From positions 1 through 64,000 of the forward strand of contig DATMAR010000003.1 of the NCBI GenBank assembly GCA_035559795.1: 64,000 nucleotides of DNA, given 5' to 3'. This DNA comes from Fimbriimonadales bacterium (lineage in GTDB: Bacteria; Armatimonadota; Fimbriimonadia; Fimbriimonadales; ATM1). Below, piece after piece: positions 16,358 through 23,302 of this stretch (positions are counted from its first letter, which is position 1; each line of letters opens with the position of its first letter). The notes under the pieces are model-generated. The model saw only the letters and a list, made by a program, of their open reading frames with translations, was not told where the DNA came from and made no database searches. The translations under genes were made by a program, and so were the position numbers.

Positions 16358-16762
16358 TTACAAACCTGCGTTTTTCTTTGCTGTCTCCAGTTCGCCAAGA
16401 AAACCATCGGGAGGAACGAAACCAACAAAGCGATGAACTTCTTTTCCATCCCCTGTCAGAAAAACCACAGTGGGAACCATATCTACTTTGAATTCACGCG
16501 CAAGCGAACCCCCTTGTAGACTTCCCACATTCGCTCGATATAGCACTAACTGTGCTAACTGCTCTTCCACTCGACTATCTTTGAAAGTCTCGTTTTGGAG
16601 CATTTTGCAAGCTCCTCACGTGTCGCTATAAAAATCCACGAGGAGCAAAGTGTTTTTCGATTTCGCTTCCTTTAAACCTTCATTATAAGCGGTAACTTGT
16701 ACCGATGGCGAGCAGGCGATAAAAGCAAGAACAAGAGTAATAAGGAAAAAATGCAGTTTCAT
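16358..16762 (-). CDS. Thioredoxin-fold lipoprotein with in-frame UGA at the first CxxC cysteine (selenoprotein candidate)
   Basis: Read from ATG 16762 the frame gives 134 residues if one internal TGA (16618-16616, codon 49) is read through. The N-terminus is a signal peptide with lipobox-like FIAC (C17). The body is a thioredoxin fold: LLLVDFYSDT before the TGA, GACKMLQNETF after it, cis-proline loop VDMVPTVVFL, and a VGFVPPDGFLGEL helix. Aligned to the thioredoxin motif WCxxCK, the TGA is exactly at the first cysteine, giving U-G-A-C. This fits selenocysteine insertion (UxxC). A Cys-to-stop point mutation or sequencing error is the alternative. A GGAGC/GCTCC hairpin directly follows the TGA, but its loop is nearer than usual for a bacterial SECIS. 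It lies 23 nt after the response regulator gene, probably in the same operon. Confidence 0.7.
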
Positions 16763-16785
16763 GGACTAAGCCTTATGATACCGAA

Positions 16786-17961
16786 TTATGCCACTTGACG
16801 TATTCCCATAGGCAGGAATTCGGGCGTGAGTCGCTCTATATTTTTGGGAGCCAAAACTACTGCTCTCTCGATTACGTTTTCTAATTCACGCACATTTCCT
16901 GGCCATGGATAGTCTAAAAAGCAGCGCAGGGCTTCCGGGTCTAACTCTCGCATCGAACTTCCGTTTTCCGGTGCGTATTTGTTCAAAAAATGTAGGGCGA
17001 GTGGAGCGATGTCATCCCTTCGTTCACGCAAAGGTGGAATCTCGATTTGGAGCACCTGCAGTCGAAAGTACAAGTCTTGCCGAAACGTGCGTTCTTCCAC
17101 TGCTTCCTGCAAATCGCGGTTGGTAGCAGAAATCAAACGGACATCCACCCGAATGGGATTGCGCCCCCCCAACCTCTCGAATTCGCGTTCCTGCAAAACA
17201 CGTAGCAATTTAACTTGAATTAACGGAGGGACTTCGCCGATTTCATCCAAAAATAAAGTTCCGCCGTCTGCCATTTCGAAACGTCCGGGTCGAGCATGGT
17301 CAGCACCTGTAAAAGCACCCTTTTCATGTCCGAACAATTCGCTTTCTAATAGCGTTTCCGGGATGGCAGCGCAACTTACTGCGACAAAGGGTGCATTCGC
17401 CCGCGCACTGCAACGATGAATCGCACGAGCAATCACTTCCTTGCCAGTTCCACTTTCGCCTGTAATCAAAACGGTAGCGCGTGAATCTGCCACCCTCTGC
17501 ACGAAATCTAAAACGTTTTTCATCGGCTGAGAAACTGCAACGATATTTTCTAAACATGTTTTCTCTTCTCGCGGTCGCGTGGGGGTTCGTTTGTTTTGAG
17601 TGCGAAGCCAAAAAGCGATTGTTTTTTTGAGTTGCTCCAGATCGAAAGGTTTCGTAATGTAATCCGCCGCGCCAGCGCGCATCGCTTCGACTGCCTGAGG
17701 AATCGTGCCGTATGCCGTCATGACGATCACGGGAATTTCCGGATGTTTCTGCTTGACAGCATTCAGAAATTCCATTCCGTTCATACCCGGCATGAGGACA
17801 TCGGTGAGGATTAAATGATAAGAACCTTCCTCGAGTTTGGACAGCGCAGCTTCGGCATTTTCTTCAGCAACCGCCGTCCATCCCGCCCTTTCGAAAGCGG
17901 CAACCAAAATTTTTCGAATGTTGTTTTCGTCGTCAACGATGAGAATTTTAGATTTGCTCAT
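16786..17961 (-). CDS. Sigma-54-type response regulator lacking a DNA-binding domain
   Basis: 391 residues. Receiver domain 1-120 with phospho-acceptor D54 and K104, then an AAA+ domain with Walker A GESGTGKE (168-175), the sigma-54 contact loop GAFTGA (215-220), Walker B GGTLFLDE (233-240) and the R-finger region PLRERRDDI. The protein ends about 15 residues after WPGNVRELENVIERAVVL, so the Fis-type helix-turn-helix of NtrC/AtoC is missing. Family members without this domain (for example FlgR of Helicobacter) activate sigma-54 polymerase from solution. Its start overlaps the kinase stop by 4 nt (ATGA), so the pair is translationally coupled. Confidence 0.9.
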   Translation of the reverse strand: MSKSKILIVDDENNIRKILVAAFERAGWTAVAEENAEAALSKLEEGSYHLILTDVLMPGMNGMEFLNAVKQKHPEIPVIVMTAYGTIPQAVEAMRAGAADYITKPFDLEQLKKTIAFWLRTQNKRTPTRPREEKTCLENIVAVSQPMKNVLDFVQRVADSRATVLITGESGTGKEVIARAIHRCSARANAPFVAVSCAAIPETLLESELFGHEKGAFTGADHARPGRFEMADGGTLFLDEIGEVPPLIQVKLLRVLQEREFERLGGRNPIRVDVRLISATNRDLQEAVEERTFRQDLYFRLQVLQIEIPPLRERRDDIAPLALHFLNKYAPENGSSMRELDPEALRCFLDYPWPGNVRELENVIERAVVLAPKNIERLTPEFLPMGIRQVA

Positions 17962-19505
17962 TCGCTTTTCCTCGTTGGTAATTTCAAGAGAAATCTCGTT
18001 CCTACACCAGGTTTGGAAACCACTTCCACTCGCCCCCCGTGCGCTTCGATAACTCGTCGCACATTCGCTAGTCCCAATCCCGTACCATCCGCTTTCGTTG
18101 TGAAAAACGGAATGAAAATTCGATTCATATTTTCATACGGTATGCCTATTCCTTGGTCAGAAACCGTAATCAATACCCAGTCATCGCGCACCCCTACACC
18201 GACTCGCAAACGGCCTCCGTTCGGCATCGCCTGGATTCCGTTTTGCAGTAAATTTCGAATCGCATGAGTAAAGCGAAGGCGGTCTGCAAGAACGTGCGGG
18301 CTTTTCGGCGAAGGAACGAACCTTAGAGTTATCCCTTCTGGGCATTCTTTCGAGAAATAAGAAACTATATTTTGCATGAGTTCGTTTACATCTATCGCGC
18401 GCAACTTCAAAGCGAGCGGTTTAGCGAAATCCAAGAAATCGTCGCACAAATGATTCAAATCTGCACTTTCATGCAGAATAACATCTGCCCATTGTCGAAT
18501 TTCGGATAAATCCGCTGATGCCTTGATAAGTTGGGCTGCTCCTGAAATACTGGTCAAAGGATTTCGAAATTCATGCGCAATAGCTGCGCTCATCTGTCCG
18601 ATTTCCACGAACCTTTGAGCTCTTTCGAATTCCCGCTCTCGTTCGATTTGTTCAGTGATATCTTGAAAAACGAAAGTAACTCTATTTTGAGAACCGGGTA
18701 TGGCACTCACCCGAAAATGCTCTCCGAAAATCGTGCTGCCCGTGGTGCTTGTGCTTCGACCTGATAATGCTTCTTCATAACAATGGTTTATCGCTTCACG
18801 CGTGTCCGAAGTGAACCGCTGCAAAACATTCTCCCAAATTTCACCGATGAAACTTTCCGGGGTGCGCCTAAGCATATGCAGTGCGCGAGAATTCGCTTCG
18901 ATGACGATTTGCAAAGAATCTATCACGATGATTCCTGCATGCAACGCCTCGATCAAAGTGGAAGATTTGTTCGCCACTGCGCGATATTGCTCTTTTGCCG
19001 CATGCAACGCTGCTACCAAACGCGCGTTCGAAATTGCCAACGCCAAATAGCGAGAGAGTGCAATCACCTTTTTCAAATCTTCTTTTGAAAAAGGAGAGTG
19101 ATTTTCATTGCGCGACATGTTGATAACGCCTATGCATTCATTCTGCATCGTGAGAAGCGGAACGACGATCGCAGAGCCTTTAATCAGAAATTCGCTATCT
19201 TGGGAACCGTCGAATAAGAGGGGTTTGCTTTCCTCTGCGGCTTTTCCCGCAATCCCAGCACCCAAAACGAATGTGGCAGTCTCCGGCAACGCACTGTGTT
19301 CTCCTGCCTGAGCGGAAAGTACGAAAGTATCGCACCCATCAATTCGTAGAAAGAGGCTAACCGAATCTGCCTCGAACCAGCGAGAGCAAAACTCTACGAC
19401 CTTTCTGAGGGAATATGGCTGATCGTTCGTGCTATCGAACGGTTCGAGTTGAAATAGTTCCCAGATTTCTTCCTTGAAAAGCAGACTTTTTTGCACCCTA
19501 TTCAT
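17958..19505 (-). CDS. Soluble sensor histidine kinase (GAF-PAS-HisKA-HATPase)
   Basis: 515 residues with no transmembrane helix, so a cytoplasmic sensor. A GAF-like domain occupies about 25-165 (AGIAGKAAEES, VVPLLTMQNECIGVINM), and a PAS domain about 175-290 (IEALHAGIIVIDSLQIVIEAN, FQDITEQIER). The phosphorylation helix AIAHEFRNPLTSISGAAQ has H311, and the ATPase boxes are NGIQAMPNGG, DQGIGIP and TGLGLANV. This is the NtrB/AtoS-type architecture that pairs with the sigma-54 activator encoded next. The ligand of the GAF and PAS domains is unknown. Confidence 0.92.
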   Translation of the reverse strand: MNRVQKSLLFKEEIWELFQLEPFDSTNDQPYSLRKVVEFCSRWFEADSVSLFLRIDGCDTFVLSAQAGEHSALPETATFVLGAGIAGKAAEESKPLLFDGSQDSEFLIKGSAIVVPLLTMQNECIGVINMSRNENHSPFSKEDLKKVIALSRYLALAISNARLVAALHAAKEQYRAVANKSSTLIEALHAGIIVIDSLQIVIEANSRALHMLRRTPESFIGEIWENVLQRFTSDTREAINHCYEEALSGRSTSTTGSTIFGEHFRVSAIPGSQNRVTFVFQDITEQIEREREFERAQRFVEIGQMSAAIAHEFRNPLTSISGAAQLIKASADLSEIRQWADVILHESADLNHLCDDFLDFAKPLALKLRAIDVNELMQNIVSYFSKECPEGITLRFVPSPKSPHVLADRLRFTHAIRNLLQNGIQAMPNGGRLRVGVGVRDDWVLITVSDQGIGIPYENMNRIFIPFFTTKADGTGLGLANVRRVIEAHGGRVEVVSKPGVGTRFLLKLPTRKSE

Positions 19506-19608
19506 TTTCGGCTATCTCGGCGCTGAAACTGCCTCTTTCACACAAAGCAAATCGTCTATTGGGTAAGGTTGCAAGTCGAAACTTGCTTGTCAAAAAGAGG
19601 GACAAAAC

Positions 19609-20124
19609 TTGAAGCACATTCTTAAATTCACTGCCAAACTCACCTTGCTATTCTCTTTATGGGCATTCGCTCAAGCCGCAAACGCTCAGGAGTTCCGAGA
19701 ACTCGGGCTGCTTTTTCGATTCGGGATTTTCACTCCGTCCTCTAGCGAAGCAAGCGCAGTGAGCGACAATTGGGTGGTTGCAGGGGCGGAATTTCGCGTA
19801 ATGAACCTTCCCGGTCCTAGCAATCCGCGCAAACCTTATTTAGGAGTTTCTGTTGATGTATATAACAAGGAGAGTTTTGGGAGCGTGCCGATTCTCGCCA
19901 ACTACACCGCCTTTTCGGGGGATTTCCACTTGACAGCAGGCGCTGGAATCTCTTTCGTCCGACGTCCAGGATTCGAATCCGCAGCTCGAGCGGCATACCA
20001 AGTCGGGGCGGGATATACGTTTCCAGGTGGCACTCCGGTTCTGTTCGAAATCCGATGGTTCGGTGTTGAAGGGGTTTCGAGCGACTTGGATGGATTCGCT
20101 TTTACGTTAGGTGTTCGAATTTGA
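19609..20124 (+). CDS. Predicted outer-membrane beta-barrel-like protein (TTG start)
   Basis: 171 residues starting with TTG 19609; AGAGGG lies 7-12 nt upstream. A signal peptide ends at AANA/QEF near residue 26. The rest is a run of amphipathic strands rich in Gly and aromatic residues, closing with GFAFTLGVRI, a pattern of small outer-membrane barrels. No family name can be assigned. It diverges from the histidine kinase gene with about 100 nt between starts. Confidence 0.6.
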   Translation: MKHILKFTAKLTLLFSLWAFAQAANAQEFRELGLLFRFGIFTPSSSEASAVSDNWVVAGAEFRVMNLPGPSNPRKPYLGVSVDVYNKESFGSVPILANYTAFSGDFHLTAGAGISFVRRPGFESAARAAYQVGAGYTFPGGTPVLFEIRWFGVEGVSSDLDGFAFTLGVRI

Positions 20125-20205
20125 ATTTTATGATTTTATGACATTTTGAGTTGGGGGAAAATAAAGTAGACAAACGAACTGATTCTTAGCTTAGAAAGTT
20201 TGAAG

Positions 20206-20985
20206 ATGAATAACCAACTAAAAGTTATTGCTAGCTTTGGGGAAAAATATCAAAAAGAGTATTTGTATAATAAAATAGGAAAACAAGATTTACAGAAATT
20301 ACTGAAAGAAAATTGGTATGAAGCATTGATTTTCTTTTTTAATAAGTCATTTAAACGCGGCAGAAAAAATGAAATTTCACTTAGGTTTTTGCATAAAACA
20401 ATAAAAGTATTAGATGAATATTTCAAAAATAGCGCGCGTATGCCTATTCTAAAAGAAAATTGGAAATTTACTTTACAAAACAAATTACAAAAAGGCGAGG
20501 TCACTAATCGATATGACAGAGGAATGGTCTTATCTACACTTGAATTAATTCAAAATCTTGATGATAATAATATAATAAATTATTCGTTGCAACTAATTGA
20601 AAATAATCAAATAGAGATAATTTATAACCAATTAGATAGCCTAATTGCGGTAGGTGATAAAATAGCCTCCTACTTTTTACGAGACGTTGCTTGTATATTT
20701 GATTCAAATATACATAATGATAAACAAGTTTTGTTACAGCCTATTGATACGCGGGTTAGCTATATTTTGGAAGAATTACACATCGCACAGAAAAATGAAA
20801 TAAATAAAGCAAAAAAAGGCAATAAAAATTCGTTAAAACATGTAAGAGAAGCAATAATCAAAAGATGTAACGAGTCTAGAGTGTCGCCCATTGAATTCAA
20901 TCAAGGAGCATGGTATCTTGGTTTCCACAACCTATTCCATCACTTGGAACGAAGTAATGCTGGAATTTCGGTAAGCGCCGAATAA
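20206..20985 (+). CDS. AT-rich orphan with helix-hairpin-helix-like segment
   Basis: 259 residues from ATG 20206 (TTG 20200 is an alternative). Its base composition is strikingly AT-rich and its codons favour AAA, AAT and ATA, unlike every neighbour; this indicates recent transfer. The protein is mostly helical and Lys/Asn/Ile-rich. The segment LDSLIAVGDKIASYFLRDV followed about 30 residues later by QPIDTRV resembles the hairpin and catalytic-Asp region of HhH-GPD DNA glycosylases, but the resemblance is by eye and weak. No partner gene is nearby. Function unknown; DNA repair or defence is a guess. Confidence 0.6.
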   Translation: MNNQLKVIASFGEKYQKEYLYNKIGKQDLQKLLKENWYEALIFFFNKSFKRGRKNEISLRFLHKTIKVLDEYFKNSARMPILKENWKFTLQNKLQKGEVTNRYDRGMVLSTLELIQNLDDNNIINYSLQLIENNQIEIIYNQLDSLIAVGDKIASYFLRDVACIFDSNIHNDKQVLLQPIDTRVSYILEELHIAQKNEINKAKKGNKNSLKHVREAIIKRCNESRVSPIEFNQGAWYLGFHNLFHHLERSNAGISVSAE

Positions 20986-21053
20986 TACTGGTAGTGTTGA
21001 CATAAGCATTGCTGTGGCTTCCCACAGTGAGCTGATAACCCGCTAAAACACCG

Positions 21054-21722
21054 GTGAACTCGAGGAGGGACTCTGCGTCCAAACTAAATGGAGCTTCGGA
21101 AACTGTGAACAGTGATGCAGGAGCCATAGGTTTGTCGCGAATCACGGGAAACGACCCCGATTCCTTAGGGGTGGATTTTGCACTGCTCAAAAGGTGCAAA
21201 ACCCGTGATGTCGAGGCATTCGGGCTGCTCGTTGACCGGTATCAAGCGAGGGTACTCGGTTATATCCGCCGTATGGTTCCTCATCGCGAAGAAGCCGAAG
21301 ACCTGGCTCAAGAGGTATTTCTCCGAGCCTTCAAAAACATCCATCGTTTCGACGGTCGCGCTTCTCTTGCAACATGGTTTTTCAAAATCGCAAACAATTT
21401 ATGCATAGACAGAGCAAGGCACGAAAAACGTAAAGGAGAGACCCTCTCCATCGAACGTGATGAAGAGGCATTTTTGCAAGAAATTACCGACGAACGGTGG
21501 AACCCTGAGACTCGAGCGATTGCTGAAGAAATGAAAGAAATTGTCGAAATAGCAATACAAAAATTATCGGAGAAACTCCGCAGTGTGCTTTTGCTGCACG
21601 ATGCAGAGGGATTGAGTTACGAAGAAATCGCGCAAGTGTTGCGCATTCCCGTAGGCACCGTGAAATCGCGATTATTTCTCGCAAGGGAACACTTGCAGGA
21701 TGCAATCAAACAATATCTATAA
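21054..21722 (+). CDS. ECF-family RNA polymerase sigma factor
   Basis: Up to 222 residues. Region 2 runs FGLLVDRYQARVLGYIRRMV through EDLAQEVFLRAFKNI (core binding) to ASLATWFFKIANNLCIDRAR (-10 recognition). Region 4 has LSEKLRSVLLLHDAEGLSYEEIAQVL and GTVKSRLFLAREHL (-35 recognition). Start uncertain: GTG 21054 gives a long N-terminal tail without a ribosome site; GTG 21105, with GGAG 11 nt upstream, gives 205 residues and a more typical length. It is followed within 14 nt by a membrane anti-sigma candidate and then an RseB-like gene, so it is probably an envelope-stress sigma factor of the RpoE type. Confidence 0.92.
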   Translation: MNSRRDSASKLNGASETVNSDAGAIGLSRITGNDPDSLGVDFALLKRCKTRDVEAFGLLVDRYQARVLGYIRRMVPHREEAEDLAQEVFLRAFKNIHRFDGRASLATWFFKIANNLCIDRARHEKRKGETLSIERDEEAFLQEITDERWNPETRAIAEEMKEIVEIAIQKLSEKLRSVLLLHDAEGLSYEEIAQVLRIPVGTVKSRLFLAREHLQDAIKQYL

Positions 21723-21736
21723 GAGATTTATAAAAA

Positions 21737-22207
21737 ATGACACGAAAAGAATTACAAGCGAAACTCGAAAAAGGCGAGCGGCTCACGCCTTTGGAAATGG
21801 CGTTCTTAGATACTTTCTTAGAAGAAGATACGAACGTCGTTCGTTGCGTGCAAAATCTAACTCGGGAAGAACCGAGCCTGGAGTGGCGCGCAAAACTGAA
21901 TGAACGACTCTTGCAATTGTCTTCGAAAAAAAACAAGCCATTTCATCGCAGTTTCTCTTGGATGATAATATCTACATCGCTCGCCACAGCGTGCATTCTT
22001 CTTTTCATTGTTTTATCGAATAGGAACACGCCGTTACAGAACGAATTAGGAAAAGCGCTACTCGAATGGCACGAGGAAGCGGTCGCTTCGAGCATACTCC
22101 CCGACGGTGTAACACAACCGAATGCTTACGAAAATATCTCTAATAACACAAAGCAGGAAGACGACATCGAAGAATTACTTTATGGCTCTTCGAATTTAGA
22201 ACTATGA
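21737..22207 (+). CDS. Putative membrane anti-sigma factor
   Basis: 156 residues. A charged N-terminal helical region (about 1-70) precedes one transmembrane helix at about 75-95 (WMIISTSLATACILLFIVL) and a periplasmic tail of about 60 residues. The order sigma gene, small one-pass membrane protein, RseB-like protein mirrors rpoE-rseA-rseB, so I infer that it holds the sigma factor at the membrane. There is no recognisable zinc-binding HxxxCxxC motif. The stop overlaps the next start by 4 nt. Confidence 0.65.
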   Translation: MTRKELQAKLEKGERLTPLEMAFLDTFLEEDTNVVRCVQNLTREEPSLEWRAKLNERLLQLSSKKNKPFHRSFSWMIISTSLATACILLFIVLSNRNTPLQNELGKALLEWHEEAVASSILPDGVTQPNAYENISNNTKQEDDIEELLYGSSNLEL

Positions 22208-23247
22208 GGGATGAACTCGTGAAGATTCGATTACCCTTTAAAATGGAATGCGAACTAATCATAAATAAAACGATGCCTACTTTTCAACACGGCGATTATA
22301 GAGGCTTTCGAAAATTTTCTTTCCCAAAATGTCTCGTACCATATTGTTTACTTCTCGTTGCAATTCCCGCAACAGCAAAAGACATCACACCAGAAGAGCT
22401 CCTTCAAAAAGTCCTGCGCGCACAACCGAAGTTGCGCTTCAGTGGTACGCGAAAAATCGAAACTATCGTTCGAGGCGAAAGGATTCGATTAAACGAATAC
22501 ATCTTACGATCAGGAATGAGATTGCGAATTACCTATCCCGAGGATTCCCCTCGCCATGGCTTTGTCGTGATACAAAACGGTAAGGAACGTTTAGAATACA
22601 ATCCCCATACGAATCAAATCCTTCGCACTGTGCCGAAAAGACTCGAACTTTTAGAACGTTTAGGTCATCTTCGTGAAGCCGCAAAAAATAAGCGCATCAC
22701 TGTTCGCGTATTCGATTCGGAACCTATCGCGAACCGTCCTACGCATGGCTTGCTCATTGCAGACAAACAGGGAAACATCGCACAGAAATACTGGATTGAC
22801 AAAGAGACCGGGCTCATTCTCAAAGCCGTTCTTTTCGACAAAAGTGGAGCGGAGCATGCAAGTTTCGAATTTGTTCACGTGAACTACAATCCCATTATCA
22901 AAGAATCCGATTTCCAACTCAGAATAAACGCCCCGCGTATCGAGCCACGAAACCCTCGACCTGAATTTCGTGCACTCGCTCCGACCTGGCTTCCCGAGGG
23001 TTTTCGAGAAGTGGAGCGTCGTGTTCGCATGCATGAGAAGAGGCAAATCTTGATGATTCACTTTTCCGATGGCGTCCACCATGTCAGCCTCTTCCAATCC
23101 CCGGGCAAAGAACTTCCTCCGCTACCGCCAGGGGCTTCGCGGCAAGGAGTGAATATACGCAGAACGAACAGAAACAGCCTTTGGGTGGTTGCCATCGGGA
23201 ACCTAAAGCCTGAAACCCTGGACAGGATTATTTTGTCTTTACGATAG
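22204..23247 (+). CDS. RseB/MucB-like sigma regulatory protein
   Basis: 347 residues from ATG 22204 (4-nt overlap with the anti-sigma gene); a start at one of the internal methionines would place the signal peptide (CLVPYCLLLVAIPATA-K) closer to the N-terminus. The first domain is LolA/RseB-like (FSGTRKIETIVRG, RITYPEDSPRHGFVVIQNG, KYWIDKETGLILKAV). The second domain begins WLPEGFREVER and ends in HVSLFQSPGK and LWVVAIGNLKPETL, as in MucB/RseB C-terminal domains. Expected in the periplasm, shielding the anti-sigma factor until envelope damage is sensed. Confidence 0.78.
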   Translation: MRDELVKIRLPFKMECELIINKTMPTFQHGDYRGFRKFSFPKCLVPYCLLLVAIPATAKDITPEELLQKVLRAQPKLRFSGTRKIETIVRGERIRLNEYILRSGMRLRITYPEDSPRHGFVVIQNGKERLEYNPHTNQILRTVPKRLELLERLGHLREAAKNKRITVRVFDSEPIANRPTHGLLIADKQGNIAQKYWIDKETGLILKAVLFDKSGAEHASFEFVHVNYNPIIKESDFQLRINAPRIEPRNPRPEFRALAPTWLPEGFREVERRVRMHEKRQILMIHFSDGVHHVSLFQSPGKELPPLPPGASRQGVNIRRTNRNSLWVVAIGNLKPETLDRIILSLR

Positions 23248-23302
23248 GAAGCATCTTCGGAAGCAAGTTCTGCAATAATCAGAAAATCTCGCACCCTTTT
23301 AC

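Noticed and set aside
16590-16618. GGAGC/GCTCC hairpin after the UGA as a definite bacterial SECIS element
   Set aside because: The apical loop starts only about 5 nt after the UGA and does not begin with G, so it does not meet the usual spacing and loop criteria. Kept only as supporting context.
20986-21053. TTGACA at 20997 as a promoter for the sigma factor gene
   Set aside because: No -10-like hexamer occurs at 16-19 nt; the following CTGTGG/CCACAG hairpin overlaps where it should be.
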